From assembly GCF_000415985.1 (NCBI RefSeq), contig NZ_KE356561.1, forward strand, positions 382,944 through 446,943: a DNA stretch of 64,000 nucleotides, in the 5' to 3' direction. Positions 26,969 through 36,748 of this stretch are shown piece after piece. The translations under genes and the position numbers were made by a program. Numbering within the stretch: the first letter of the stretch is position 1; each line of letters starts with the position of its first letter. The stretch comes from Haloquadratum walsbyi J07HQW2. GTDB lineage: Archaea; Halobacteriota; Halobacteria; Halobacteriales; Haloferacaceae. The notes beneath the pieces were generated by a model. The model saw only the letters and a program-made list of their open reading frames with translations. It was not told where the DNA came from and made no database searches.

Positions 26969-29269
26969 ATGACGACGACAGCGAATTTGGGATTTCCACG
27001 GATCGGCGCGCACCGCGAGCTTAAGCGGGCGGTCGAGGAGTATTGGAATGGAGATCGCTCAAAAGAGGAACTCCTTGCGGAAGGGGCGGAGCTGCGTGAG
27101 AGACACTGGCGGAAACAGGACGAACTTGGTCTTGATTTCGTTCCCAGCAATGACTTTTCATATTATGATCAGGTACTCGACACCTGCGCGATGGTGGGTG
27201 CGGTTCCTGATCGGTTCCCTTGGGATGGCGACACGATCGATATCGATACATACTTTTCGATGGCTCGTGGGATCCAAGAAAAGGACTTAGAGGGAGATAC
27301 CTCCGGCGTGCAGGCGATGGAGATGACCAAGTGGTTCAACACGAATTATCATTATCTCGTTCCGGAACTGTCCCACGACACGGAATTCTCTCTTTCTTCG
27401 ACGAAGGTTATTGATGAGTATGAAGAGGCGAAGGCAATGGGCATTGATACGCGCCCTGTCCTTGTTGGACCAGTGTCATTCTTATTACTTGGTAAGACTC
27501 AAACGGAGGATCTTGATTCGCTTGATCTGATTGAAGAGTTACTTCCGGTATACACTGAAGCACTACAGCGACTTGCTGACGCGGGGGCGCAGGCAGTCCA
27601 GATCGATGAGCCGGCTCTTGTGTTCGACCTTGACGATGAAGAACGGGCGGTCTACACTGAGGCATATGACATCCTTGCTGACGCCACCGATCTTGATATT
27701 CACCTTGCAACGTACTTCGAGTCACTTGGTGATAATCTCCCGACTGCGTTAGACCTCCCAGTTGATTCGCTCCATCTTGACCTTGTTCGGGGTGAGGGGC
27801 AACTTGATGACGCGCTTGAGTACGGCGTCCCCGACGAATTGAGTCTCTCGCTTGGTCTTGTAGATGGTCGTAATATATGGCGAGCAGATCTTGATACGCT
27901 GCTGGAGACGGTGGAAACGGCTATTGACGCTCTTGGTTCCGATCGAGTGATCCTTGGACCATCATGCTCGCTGCTTCATGTCCCGACCGACCTTGACGCT
28001 GAGCCAGGTCTCGACGACGACACGAAATTGTGGCTTTCGTTCGCGACAGGGAAGATTGAGGAAATTGTGGCACTCGCTGACCGGGCGAACGGTGATAAGA
28101 CGGGACCGAAAGCCCTCTTCGAGCGAAGCCGCCGGGCAATCAAGGACCGAGCCGAATCCGACTGGATCAATGACTCAGATGTTCAGGAACGTGTAGACGG
28201 TATCGGTGGTGCGATGACGCGACGGGATTCCGACCGCGACGCACGACGAGAGATTCAGCGTGAAGCGTTTGACCTGCCGGAACTACCGACAACAACCATC
28301 GGCTCGTTCCCACAGACTGATGAGATGCGAGAAATGCGGGCAGCATATAAGAACGAGGAGATTCCTCAGTCGAAGTACGAGGCATTCATCGAAACGCAAA
28401 TTACCGAAACAATCGAGCGACAGGAAGAGATTGGACTTGATGTGCTCGTCCATGGCGAAAGCGAGCGAGGTGATATGGTGGAGTACTTCGGGCGTCAACT
28501 TGATGGGTTCATTTTCACCGAGAACGCATGGGTCCAAAGTTATGGCACTCGCTGCGTACGTCCACCAATAATTGCAGGTGACGTAAGCCGTCCGGAGCCG
28601 ATGACTGTACGTTGGCTGTCTTATGCCGACGAACAGACAGACGAATTGGTTAAAGGGATGCTCACTGGTCCAGTTACAATTCTACAGTGGTCATTCGTTC
28701 GCGACGACCAGACCCGTGCAGAGACATGCCGTCAGATTTCACTTGCAATTCGCGATGAAGTCCGTGATCTTGAGAATGCTGGGATTCAGGCGATTCAAAT
28801 CGATGAACCCGCCTTCCGCGAGGGGCTTCCACTGCGTGAAAGCCAATGGGCTGAGTATCTTGACTGGGCAGTCGAGTGCTTCCGGCTTGCCTCCTGTGGG
28901 GTTGCGGACGAAACCCAAATTCATACGCATATGTGTTATGCGGAATTCACCGACATTATCGATGCAATCGTCGATATGGATGCAGACGTCATATCTATCG
29001 AGGCGTCCCGCTCAAAGATGGAGTTGCTCGGCTCTTTCGATGAACTCGATTATCCGAACGACATCGGGCCAGGTGTTTATGATATCCATTCACCGCAGAT
29101 CCCATCCGTCGAAGAGATGGAGAATCTCATCTATCATGGTCTTGACGTACTTGATGAGGACCAGATGTGGGTCAACCCGGACTGTGGTCTCAAAACACGT
29201 CGGTGGGTTGAGGTAGAACCATCACTAAAGAATATGGTCAAGGCTGCTGAAACTGTTCGCGAATCCTGA
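26969..29269 (+). CDS. metE: Cobalamin-independent methionine synthase, full length
   Basis: MetE transfers the methyl group of 5-methyltetrahydropteroyl-triglutamate to homocysteine, the last step of methionine synthesis, in the cytoplasm. The 766-aa protein has both barrels. The N-terminal half starts L-G-F-P-R-I-G-A-H-R-E-L-K; the C-terminal half starts T-T-T-I-G-S-F-P-Q-T. The zinc ligands are H654, C656 (H-T-H-M-C-Y), E678 and C739 (N-P-D-C-G-L-K), at the same spacing as His641, Cys643, Glu665 and Cys726 of E. coli MetE. Many archaea carry only a short C-terminal MetE or split genes, so the bacterial-type fused form suggests ancient transfer. It is monocistronic. Confidence 0.95.
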   Translation: MTTTANLGFPRIGAHRELKRAVEEYWNGDRSKEELLAEGAELRERHWRKQDELGLDFVPSNDFSYYDQVLDTCAMVGAVPDRFPWDGDTIDIDTYFSMARGIQEKDLEGDTSGVQAMEMTKWFNTNYHYLVPELSHDTEFSLSSTKVIDEYEEAKAMGIDTRPVLVGPVSFLLLGKTQTEDLDSLDLIEELLPVYTEALQRLADAGAQAVQIDEPALVFDLDDEERAVYTEAYDILADATDLDIHLATYFESLGDNLPTALDLPVDSLHLDLVRGEGQLDDALEYGVPDELSLSLGLVDGRNIWRADLDTLLETVETAIDALGSDRVILGPSCSLLHVPTDLDAEPGLDDDTKLWLSFATGKIEEIVALADRANGDKTGPKALFERSRRAIKDRAESDWINDSDVQERVDGIGGAMTRRDSDRDARREIQREAFDLPELPTTTIGSFPQTDEMREMRAAYKNEEIPQSKYEAFIETQITETIERQEEIGLDVLVHGESERGDMVEYFGRQLDGFIFTENAWVQSYGTRCVRPPIIAGDVSRPEPMTVRWLSYADEQTDELVKGMLTGPVTILQWSFVRDDQTRAETCRQISLAIRDEVRDLENAGIQAIQIDEPAFREGLPLRESQWAEYLDWAVECFRLASCGVADETQIHTHMCYAEFTDIIDAIVDMDADVISIEASRSKMELLGSFDELDYPNDIGPGVYDIHSPQIPSVEEMENLIYHGLDVLDEDQMWVNPDCGLKTRRWVEVEPSLKNMVKAAETVRES

Positions 29270-29355
29270 ATAATCAACCCTTTGAGACACCCAAATAATT
29301 TAGCGGCGATCATGCGTTAACGGAGTTATCATATGTCGACAATACAGGTGCTCCA

Positions 29356-29711
29356 ATGCCGGCAACGAAAATCTTCGAGGACGATGATGAATTCCCTAAA
29401 TCCGACAGATGAGAAACACTCGCATAGGATGTCCCCACGAGCGATGAGTTCCCTGAGGGGCTGAAGTACAGATCTCAGTGCATCGGTCTCGGCGATAAAG
29501 AGATCCTTCGGTACGACAACGCGAACGACGCCCACAGCATTGTACGACACCACCGCCACTACTGTAGCGAGGTCACAGGTATGAATTCAAGCACCTTCCG
29601 TCACACATCCAGAAATTTCTTGACGAGGCGAGACCACACATGAGCAAGAATTCGCCTGACCATGCCCACGAACCCCTAGAGAACGTCGAGTACCCCTCAT
29701 TGGTCTACTGA
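29356..29711 (+). pseudogene. TumE-like toxin relic (DUF6516)
   Basis: The frame after ATG 29356 reads M-P-A-T-K-I-F-E-D-D-D-E-F-P. It crosses TGA and TAG, then continues F-P-E-G-L-K-Y-R-S-Q-C, E-I-L-R-Y-D-N-A-N-D-A-H and R-H-H-R-H-Y. After one frameshift it ends with H-I-Q-K-F-L-D-E-A. The R-Y-D-N and H-H-x-H pattern is that of the TumE (DUF6516) toxin family, common in haloarchaea beside a TumA-type HTH antitoxin. Two stops and a frameshift make it inactive. A TumA-like gene lies 2.7 kb downstream at 32412. Confidence 0.6.
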
Positions 29712-29854
29712 ATCAACAGGAGGCAGTTTGCATTCACATTCAGAGTGCGTTCCGAAGCAGGGAGTTCAACGAACTGCTGCGAGAGGGTGAACTGGAACTG
29801 ATGACTAGATGTGTGTATCGGTGCCACTAAGTAAGATTGTGGTGACCACCGTAT

Positions 29855-30106
29855 GTGTTGACCGTGCCCCCCATTCCAGAATCACAGTCTGTCGCCGATT
29901 ACGTCGCAGATGGTGCGCGTATCGCCACGATACTCCTTATTTGGGGACTGATTGCCGCGTTTTTCAGCCATGGTCTGACTGAATTTACGAATTCCTTCGA
30001 GCGGGTCTTGACGCAGCTTGGAAGATTATTTGCGATCGTCGGGATTCTTAATGCAATTCTATTTATATTTTATCGCACTGCTGACCATTGGCACGACATA
30101 GCGTGA
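29855..30106 (+). CDS. Small two-helix membrane protein
   Basis: This 83-aa protein has helices at about 19-42 and 51-72 and a short polar tail (D-H-W-H-D-I-A). The start is GTG 29855; a second in-frame GTG lies three codons on. The polar N-terminus (E-S-Q-S-V-A-D-Y-V-A-D-G) looks natural. No family function is known to me. Neighbours are toxin-antitoxin relics. Confidence 0.6.
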   Translation: MLTVPPIPESQSVADYVADGARIATILLIWGLIAAFFSHGLTEFTNSFERVLTQLGRLFAIVGILNAILFIFYRTADHWHDIA

Positions 30107-30552
30107 GTATACTACAGATGTCTCGCCGCTGATCCCAGTCAGCGAGGGCTTCGATGCCGCCAAAGAGGATGTGCACGAGAGCGTCGGAGGATATATCAAG
30201 CGGTTCGAAAAATGCCACAGAGTGAAAGATAGGACCGACCTGTGAGCGACGAAGAATTCGAGTCGATGCTCGAACGCAGCTCTTTCACTATTGGTGACCT
30301 CTGGTAGCCATTTACTCAGAGACAGAAGGCTGAACTCTCGATAGTCTGTTTCCTAGCCTGCGGTGGCAATCAAAAACAGAGCGAAGGCAGGCGATTCAAG
30401 CCAGAGGCACCTATGAATTCCACTAATGATATGATAGGAGTTCTATGACATCCGGAGTCGACGCTGGAGGATACGGTATCTCGTGTGTTTTATAATAATA
30501 GGAAAATATTTTAAAATTGATATTTCATATATATTCGAGTTTTATTTTAATA
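30107..30552. other. Intergenic with weak relics and FAD-gene promoter
   Basis: A short open piece at 30243 (V-S-D-E-E-F-E-S-M-L-E-R) is cut by a stop. TATA-like DNA at about 30520-30535 sits about 25 bp before ATG 30553. Confidence 0.4.
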
Positions 30553-31899
30553 ATGCCACTGAATAGTATGGAACGATATGATGAATCGCGTGTTGAACGC
30601 ATCACCGGTACTGCTGTTGTTATCGGTGGGAGCATGGCTGGTCTTTGTGCAGCCCGGGTGCTTGCTGATGTCTTTGATGACGTTATAATCATTGAGCGGG
30701 ATACGTTATCCGACGAAGCAGCAATCCGTGGTGGGGCACCACAGACCAGCCAACCACATGCACTACTCGAAGCTGGTCGAGCGACGCTTGAGGATCTTTT
30801 TCCGGGATTCACCCAGAGCGTTCGAGACGCTGGGGGACTCGCGCTCAACATGACGAGAGATATTGTCTGGTATGATAAGGGCGATACCGTCGAGGAAGCG
30901 GAAACCCCGCTGTCAGCTCTGTATGCAAGTCGACCACTATTCGAACACGTCATCCGAAAAAAACTGCGTACTAAATCGAATATCTCCTTTCGAGATGGCT
31001 GTCATTTTCTCACCTACACTCAGAATCGGTCGGCTAACCAGATTACTGGTATCAAATTCAGAGATGAACAGGGCGAAGAAACAACGCTTGAATCGAAAAT
31101 CACTATTGATGCGAGCGGGCGAGCAAGCAAGACTCCATCGTGGCTTGCGAATAACGGGTATGTAAAGCCGGACGTCGACCGCGTGAATATCGATGTGACA
31201 TACAGCACTGTCTGTATTTCTCGACCAGCAGATGACCATCATGGTGTTCTCATCGCCCCAGAACCTGGGCGACCTCGCGGGGCAGCTATGCTTCCAATCG
31301 AGCAGAATCAATGGCAGATCCTCTTACAGGGAGTGCATGGTGAGAGAGCTCCTGTCGATAAGAAGCGATTCATTAGCTGGGCTGCTCAGCTCCCAATTCA
31401 GGATCCTGTGCGTGAACTACGGGAACAACAGTGGCTGACGGATATCCGTCGCTATCCGTTCCCTGCAAGCGTTCGGCATAAGTATCATACCCTTCGTCGG
31501 TTCCCGGATAGATTTGTGGTCATTGGCGATGCAGTTGCAAGTTTTAATCCAATTTATGGACAGGGAATGTCAGTCGCTGCGCTTGATAGTCTCGCACTTC
31601 ATCATGCGCTGTCAGATGGCATCACTGGAGTGGGACCGCGGGTTTTTGATCTCATAAAGCCGATTATACACGAGGCATGGCGAACAGCGGTGGGGAATGA
31701 CTTCATATTTGATGAGACAACAGGTTCGAAACCATTCGCAACCGATCTGCTCAATATATACGCATCCCAGTTGGTCAAAAGAGCTCATGATGATGGGATA
31801 CTAACAGAGGCGTTTTTACGTGTGTTCCGCCTCGAGCGGCAAGCAACCTCGCTACTACACCCGCGAATTTTGTGGCGAACGCTTCGCCCAAATCCATGA
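30553..31899 (+). CDS. FAD-dependent oxidoreductase / monooxygenase-like
   Basis: This 448-aa protein runs from ATG 30553. The N-terminal dinucleotide fold is V-V-I-G-G-S-M-A-G-L-C-A-A-R with the ribose-binding acid in I-I-E-R-D. The second FAD motif is F-V-V-I-G-D-A-V-A-S-F-N-P, followed by Y-G-Q-G-M-S-V-A-A, typical of aromatic-hydroxylase-like and geranylgeranyl-reductase-like flavoproteins. No membrane segment is evident. The substrate is unknown; relatives act on lipids, polyketides or hydroxylated aromatics. TATA-like sequence about 25 bp upstream of the ATG suggests a leaderless transcript. An in-frame TTG at 30517 is less likely. Confidence 0.85.
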   Translation: MPLNSMERYDESRVERITGTAVVIGGSMAGLCAARVLADVFDDVIIIERDTLSDEAAIRGGAPQTSQPHALLEAGRATLEDLFPGFTQSVRDAGGLALNMTRDIVWYDKGDTVEEAETPLSALYASRPLFEHVIRKKLRTKSNISFRDGCHFLTYTQNRSANQITGIKFRDEQGEETTLESKITIDASGRASKTPSWLANNGYVKPDVDRVNIDVTYSTVCISRPADDHHGVLIAPEPGRPRGAAMLPIEQNQWQILLQGVHGERAPVDKKRFISWAAQLPIQDPVRELREQQWLTDIRRYPFPASVRHKYHTLRRFPDRFVVIGDAVASFNPIYGQGMSVAALDSLALHHALSDGITGVGPRVFDLIKPIIHEAWRTAVGNDFIFDETTGSKPFATDLLNIYASQLVKRAHDDGILTEAFLRVFRLERQATSLLHPRILWRTLRPNP

Positions 31900-32044
31900 G
31901 GGTAACAGACCAAACGCACATTCGTTCTGAGGTGTGTGAGCTTCCTGTTTGGATGATTCCAGTACAGCGGTTATTGTCACAGATTACTCCCCCCGATATT
32001 TAGCCATCCAGTGCTGACCTTCCCGATCTCCTAGCGTGGTTAAT

Positions 32045-32119
32045 CTCGACTCGATTCATACTGACCTGACTGATATTGACCTCTCTGAAACGAATGTACC
32101 GAGTGCAGAGTCGAACTAG
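32045..32119 (+). pseudogene. Pentapeptide-repeat C-terminal relic
   Basis: The frame L-D-S-I-H-T-D-L-T-D-I-D-L-S-E-T-N-V ends with TAG at 32117-32119. It has the xDLxx periodicity of pentapeptide-repeat proteins and resembles the protein at 14262. Only about 24 codons survive. Confidence 0.45.
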
Positions 32120-32217
32120 ACAATTGTTGGTGATTCCAACGGTGAGACGTGCTTTGCATCGAATCAACTGAGCCAGAAAATGTAATCGTCAAGATAGGGG
32201 AGATTAACGTAGAGTAT

Positions 32218-32236
32218 CTTGGGGTTTGTCCCCAAG
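32218..32236 (+). mobile_element. IS200/IS605-type end hairpin
   Basis: CTTGGGGTTTGTCCCCAAG is a perfect 7-bp stem with a short loop, nearly identical to the hairpin at 66-84. It is a solo element end in relic DNA. Confidence 0.5.
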
Positions 32237-32411
32237 AGCACCACCGTCATGTTCGGTTTGGTGAGGACACCAAGATCCCGTTTCAGAACCTCATGTCGCA
32301 CATTGCCCTCTTCCAAGAAATCGCTGAACCAACCAACACCGAGTATTCTAATTCATATGACCGACACTGATCACGACGGCTGACCCGACAAGCACCGCGA
32401 TCGCCCTTCGC

Positions 32412-32936
32412 GTGACCGTCGAACGATCTGACGAGGCCCGTGAAAACACACTCGAGACCGCCGACGCAGCTACTGAGGGAGATTCATCGCCGGCGGTCGT
32501 GTCGTTCGCGATGGTCGGGGAACTGCGGAAGATTCTGACCGACCGCCGCATCGAACTCTCCCAGACCCTGTTGAACACCGACGGCGCTGCCGAGAGCATT
32601 TCGGTACTGGCAGATGAACTCAACCGCGACTACCGGACCGTCCACGGCGATGTCTCCCTACTTGCGGACTACGGTCTGCTATTTGTTTTCGACGAGGGTC
32701 AGTCCAAGACGTCATACTGCCCTGCGAGCGGGTTCATCCCGATGTCGACCTCGTTGGTGGTGAGTCAAGCGAAGAGTCAACGCCTGCGTGAAAACCTCTT
32801 CTGTTACTTACAACCAATAAATCACTTATCGTACAAATTATTATTAGTTATTTCACTTGAAGAGTTTATTCCGGATGAGAGCGCAGGCGAGGTCTGCTGG
32901 GTCAATCCCTCAGGACTGCCCCGGTTAGGGACGTAG
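32412..32936 (+). CDS. TumA-like HTH antitoxin, C-terminus shifted
   Basis: The frame opens at GTG 32412; an open, coherent extension upstream (A-L-R-V-T-V-E) suggests the true start is lost. Residues about 30-100 (V-V-S-F-A-M-V-G-E-L-R-K-I-L-T, then S-V-L-A-D-E-L-N-R-D-Y and V-S-L-L-A-D-Y-G-L-L) are the winged HTH of haloarchaeal TumA-type antitoxins, the usual partner of TumE/DUF6516. At about 32725 the natural end (H-P-D-V-D-L-V-G-G-E-S-S-E-E) is in another frame, stopping near 32791. The last 60 or so residues of this ORF are therefore probably artefactual. It is likely degraded; the related toxin relic is at 29356. Confidence 0.6.
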   Translation: MTVERSDEARENTLETADAATEGDSSPAVVSFAMVGELRKILTDRRIELSQTLLNTDGAAESISVLADELNRDYRTVHGDVSLLADYGLLFVFDEGQSKTSYCPASGFIPMSTSLVVSQAKSQRLRENLFCYLQPINHLSYKLLLVISLEEFIPDESAGEVCWVNPSGLPRLGT

Positions 32937-33269
32937 GATAGTAGTCTACGTTCTTTTGACGTCCGTCGACGACGGTATGTGAGCGCGAATGGCGGGGACC
33001 ACTCTGTCGAGTCGCTCAATCTTGGAAAAAGTGAAACGCTTAGACGGCGTATTAGTACTTATCGGCTCATCGAGCATTGAATAGGATCTGACAGTTGCAA
33101 GAACAGGCGACGAGTCGGCCGCACTTTATCGAGTCGTATTTATTACTCCAGCTAATCGGAATAATATATCAGAAAAATATAATTTTTCATATATTTGTAA
33201 CAAACGCCAAAATTATGTTAGAAATATAAAAGTATCTGCAGAATACTGAAAGAAAATAGTCTGAATTGG
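32937..33269. other. Intergenic, IS-like debris then AT-rich DNA
   Basis: The first 100 bases (GTCCGTCGACGACGG and flanks) look like an element end. After 33130 the DNA is very AT-rich. Confidence 0.4.
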
Positions 33270-33286
33270 GTCAAAAGTATAAGTAG
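33270..33286 (+). promoter_or_regulatory. Putative urease promoter (BRE/TATA-like)
   Basis: GTCAAAAGTATAAGTAG has a purine-rich BRE-like part followed by a TATA-like box. It lies about 35 bp before ATG 33318, giving a short or no leader. A second TATA-like box lies near 33223-33232. Confidence 0.4.
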
Positions 33287-33317
33287 AAGCAGTATAATTT
33301 TACTCTTGTACTCGGAT

Positions 33318-33707
33318 ATGGATAAGTCACAAACCCCCGGTGAAATAATACCAGACGATGGAGAGATACTGATCAATCAAGGTCATAATACTGAAAAAAT
33401 ATCAGTTCAGAATACTGGCGACCGACCGATTCAGATTGGCTCACATTTTCACTTTTTTGAGGTAAATGAATATCTAAAATTTGATAGAGAAGAAGCATTT
33501 GGGATGCGATTGAATATCCCAGCAGGGACAGCTGTGAGATTCGAACCAGGTGAGGAGAAAGAAGTTGAATTGGTAGAGATAGGAGGAAAGCGGCGTATTA
33601 CCGGCTTAAATAATCTTACAAACGGAAGTCTTAATAGTGAATCTGTAAAGAAAGCAGCAATCAGGCGGGCGGAAAATCAGGGATACCAGGATACCGACAG
33701 TGACTAA
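33318..33707 (+). CDS. ureB: Urease beta subunit
   Basis: This 129-aa protein starts at ATG 33318; a TTG four codons upstream is less likely. It begins [14 protein letters not shown] and contains [21 protein letters not shown] and [11 protein letters not shown], the family signatures. UreB is a structural subunit that packs against UreC in the urease trimer, which hydrolyses urea to ammonia and carbamate in the cytoplasm. The C-terminus is extended and acidic, as expected in halophiles. It overlaps ureC by eight bases, so the two are translationally coupled. Confidence 0.95.
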   Translation: MDKSQTPGEIIPDDGEILINQGHNTEKISVQNTGDRPIQIGSHFHFFEVNEYLKFDREEAFGMRLNIPAGTAVRFEPGEEKEVELVEIGGKRRITGLNNLTNGSLNSESVKKAAIRRAENQGYQDTDSD

Positions 33708-35415
33708 AAAATTAACACATAAAGAGTATAGCAGTCTCTATGGACCAACGGATGGCGACAAGATCCGCCTTGCAGATACAGAATTAATAGCAGAAGTTGA
33801 GAAGGACTATACCTCATATGGCGAAGAATCGGTATTTGGTGGTGGTAAAACAATTAGAGATGGACTTGCACAGGCACCAGAGGTGACTTCAGATGAGGGT
33901 TCACTTGATTGGGTCATTACTAATGCAACAATAATTGATCCTATACTCGGTATTATTAAGGCAGATATAGGAATAAATGAAGGTAGAATAGTCGGTGTTG
34001 GTAATGCAGGTAATCCCAACGCTATGACTGGTGTGGATAATGATCTTATTATTGGTTCAAGTACTGAACCGTTCGATGCGTCTGGATACATCGTAACACC
34101 AGGAGCCTTAGATATTCATGTGCATTTCTGGGGCGCTAATCTCCCTGAAACAGCACTGAAGTCCGGAATTACGACCATGTTAGGAGGCGGAACTGGTGCA
34201 GCTACGCTTCCCATCTCAACTTCCGGTGGTTGGAATATAAAAATGATGATGAAAGCTGCACAGGAGTGGCCAATTAACTTTGGCTTTTGGGGAAAAGGAT
34301 CAGTTAGCAACCCTGAGGGAATTATTGATCAAATAGAAGCAGGGGCTGCTGGATTAAAAATACATGAAGACTGGGGAGCAATGCCTGCGGTCATAGACAC
34401 ATGTCTAGATGTTTGCGATGATTATGACGTTCAGTGTATACTGCATACAGACACGCTGAACGAATCGGGGTTCTTACAGAGCACTGCTGATGCAATCGAT
34501 GGTCGAACAATGCATTTATATCATATAGAAGGTGCAGGGGGCGGTCATGCTCCAGATATCATGGAGATGGTCGGTGAGGCAAATATCGTCCCATCATCGA
34601 CAAATCCAACGAATCCATTCACTGTCAACACATATGATGAGCATCTTGAGATGATTATGGTTGTGCATCATCTTAATCCTGAAGTGCCTGAAGATGTCGC
34701 ATTTGCGGAGTCGCGCATCCGTAATGAGACTATTGCTGCTGAAGATGTCTTGCACGATACGGGGGTAATAAGCATGTTTGGGACTGACTCTCAAGGAATG
34801 GGACGACAGGGTGAGTTGATATGTCGCACTTGGCAGGTAGCAGACAGCATGAAGAGTCAGAGAGGGTTATTGCCTGAAGATAAAGAAACCGGGGCAGATA
34901 ATTATAGAATAAAACGGTATATAGCGAAGTATACCATCAACCCTGCAATTACTGCTGGGATAGAACCATATGTTGGATCGATTGAGCCAGGAAAACTGGC
35001 TGATTTGTGTATCTGGGAGCCTGAATTCTTTGGAATAAAACCCCATACTGTGTTCAAAAGCGGATTTCCCGTGGCTAGTAATCAGGGCGAGGGAAATGCC
35101 TCGCTGATCACAGCTCAACCCCGAAAACAAAGAGAGGTCTATGGCGCATATGGGCAGGCAAAACACGAACTAAGCGTTCAATTTGCCAGTCAAGCAGCGA
35201 TTGAAAATAATATCGGGTCGAAATATGGGCTTTCAACCACTGTGTTGCCCGTTAAGAACACTCGTAATTTGACGAAGGAACATATGTTACACAACACGAC
35301 TCGACCAAATAATATTGATGTTGATCCTGAAACGCATGAAGTAAGAATTGACGGTGAACTAATTACATGTGAACCTCAAGAGGAGGTCCCGATGGCACAG
35401 CAATACATGTTGTAG
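33700..35415 (+). CDS. ureC: Urease alpha (catalytic) subunit
   Basis: This 571-aa protein has start GTG 33700 inside the end of ureB. The dinickel site is complete: H140 and H142 (L-D-I-H-V-H-F-W), carbamylated lysine K220 (G-L-K-I-H), H222, H249 (H-T-D-T-L-N), H275 ([10 protein letters not shown]) and D363 ([10 protein letters not shown]). The flap histidine H323 is present (V-V-H-H-L), but the residue before it is Val. Most ureases have the flap Cys there (Cys319 of Klebsiella). The enzyme should be active once nickel is inserted by the accessory proteins. Codon use is AT-rich compared with metE. Confidence 0.97.
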   Translation: MTKKLTHKEYSSLYGPTDGDKIRLADTELIAEVEKDYTSYGEESVFGGGKTIRDGLAQAPEVTSDEGSLDWVITNATIIDPILGIIKADIGINEGRIVGVGNAGNPNAMTGVDNDLIIGSSTEPFDASGYIVTPGALDIHVHFWGANLPETALKSGITTMLGGGTGAATLPISTSGGWNIKMMMKAAQEWPINFGFWGKGSVSNPEGIIDQIEAGAAGLKIHEDWGAMPAVIDTCLDVCDDYDVQCILHTDTLNESGFLQSTADAIDGRTMHLYHIEGAGGGHAPDIMEMVGEANIVPSSTNPTNPFTVNTYDEHLEMIMVVHHLNPEVPEDVAFAESRIRNETIAAEDVLHDTGVISMFGTDSQGMGRQGELICRTWQVADSMKSQRGLLPEDKETGADNYRIKRYIAKYTINPAITAGIEPYVGSIEPGKLADLCIWEPEFFGIKPHTVFKSGFPVASNQGEGNASLITAQPRKQREVYGAYGQAKHELSVQFASQAAIENNIGSKYGLSTTVLPVKNTRNLTKEHMLHNTTRPNNIDVDPETHEVRIDGELITCEPQEEVPMAQQYML

Positions 35416-35466
35416 AGTTGTGCTGCGCTATTGAATAAGACAATAAATAAAAAATGGAAAGAAAGT

Positions 35467-35784
35467 ATGAATCTTAATCCAAAGGATAGAGAAAGACTTG
35501 AATTATATAACGCAGCAGAGTTGGCAAGAAGACGAAAAGAAAATGGGGTGGATCTCAATTACCCCGAGTGTGTAGCACTCATTTCAGACTGGGTGCATGA
35601 GCGTGCTCGCGAGGGAGAGATGGATGTCTCAAAGATCAGCTCTGAGGCGACCAAATTACTTGATCCAGAGGATGTCAGAGATGGGATTCCAGAAATGATT
35701 GATTCAGTTCAGACTGAGCCAGTTTTTCCTGATGGAACAAAACTGGTAACAGTGCATAATCCCATCCGAAACTCACCAGATTAA
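35467..35784 (+). CDS. ureA: Urease gamma subunit
   Basis: This 105-aa protein runs from ATG 35467; upstream in-frame codons to 35431 are AT-rich leader. It reads [26 protein letters not shown] and [17 protein letters not shown], all diagnostic of UreA. It completes the UreABC trimer. It follows ureC by 51 bp, in the order B-C-A rather than the common bacterial A-B-C. It is followed after 19 bp by ureD, so the five genes form one operon. Confidence 0.95.
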   Translation: MNLNPKDRERLELYNAAELARRRKENGVDLNYPECVALISDWVHERAREGEMDVSKISSEATKLLDPEDVRDGIPEMIDSVQTEPVFPDGTKLVTVHNPIRNSPD

Positions 35785-35803
35785 CTTATATATAGATTTT
35801 ATT

Positions 35804-36709
35804 ATGCGAAACAACGTACCGCAATCGTTTCAAGAATATAACCAACAAGAAGTTGATCAGTTACCCTCTGGTTCACCGGGAAAAGATGGCACAGTTGAAG
35901 CAGTATTTACTGCCAGGGATGATGGTATGACAAACGTGTCATATCAGTACGCACGTCCACCGTTCCATTTAATGGGTGACCTTCATCACGATGAACAGCT
36001 GCAGCACCTTTCGACACTATATATTCAAAATCCTAGTGGTGGTATGACACAGGGAGATCACCATGAAGTAGATATCAAAGTCCAGCCTGAGGCGCAAGCA
36101 AATGTTGCTACACAAAGCTCAACAAAGGTTTACGGCATGGAAGCAAATTATGCAAGTTCACTTACCGAGATATCTGTGGATAACAATGGATATTTAGAAT
36201 ATATGCCAGACCCACTAATTTTATATGAAAACTCTCGTTTACACAAGCACACAGATATAGAACTTGAGCAGGGATCGACTCTGCTGCTGTCAGATATACT
36301 GGTCCCTGGACGATTAGCCCGTAATGAATTCTTTGAGTTTGATAAATATCACTCACAGCTTAATGTTACTTATGATGATAATGAGATATTAACAGATAAC
36401 TATGTATTGACTCCGGAGAACACTGATCTTCAAAGGGACGGATTAATGAAAGATTTTCACGTATTTGGAACGATATTTATCATATCTGATGACTTTAACT
36501 CACACGAGGTTAATGATCGAATTTATGATCATGTGAACGAAATGGGTGAGATTACTGCAGCATCCTCGGTGTTGCCATACAATACCGGGGTTGTACTGCA
36601 AATACTTGGTCATACCGCACAGAGTGTTCAACAGGGTATTGATCGTGCATGGGATAAAACGCGGAATATCTTATTTAATGTAGACAGACGAAAGAAGAGA
36701 ACGTACTGA
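35804..36709 (+). CDS. ureD: Urease accessory protein UreD
   Basis: This 301-aa protein has the UreD (UreH) features S-Y-Q-Y-A-R-P-P-F-H-L-M and Y-I-Q-N-P-S-G-G-M-T-Q-G-D. It also has A-N-V-A-T-Q-S-S-T-K-V-Y, L-E-Y-M-P-D-P-L-I-L-Y and L-V-P-G-R-L-A-R-N-E-F. UreD docks on apo-urease and, with UreF and UreG, forms the complex through which nickel reaches the active site. Length and motifs are normal. The usual partners UreG and UreE are not between ureA and ureD or after ureF. It starts at ATG 35804. Confidence 0.92.
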   Translation: MRNNVPQSFQEYNQQEVDQLPSGSPGKDGTVEAVFTARDDGMTNVSYQYARPPFHLMGDLHHDEQLQHLSTLYIQNPSGGMTQGDHHEVDIKVQPEAQANVATQSSTKVYGMEANYASSLTEISVDNNGYLEYMPDPLILYENSRLHKHTDIELEQGSTLLLSDILVPGRLARNEFFEFDKYHSQLNVTYDDNEILTDNYVLTPENTDLQRDGLMKDFHVFGTIFIISDDFNSHEVNDRIYDHVNEMGEITAASSVLPYNTGVVLQILGHTAQSVQQGIDRAWDKTRNILFNVDRRKKRTY

Positions 36710-36748
36710 GTAATAAAATAATTACAAAATTATGAAGTAAGCTAAACT

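Larger units (their letters stand above)
31900..32411. other. Relic stretch: pentapeptide tail and IS-end hairpin
   Basis: Apart from the two entries below, the stretch holds an open piece at 32149-32370 that runs through the hairpin and is not a convincing gene. Confidence 0.4.

Noticed and set aside
28623-29216. 197-aa plus-strand frame inside metE
   Set aside because: A frame-shifted shadow of the methionine synthase.
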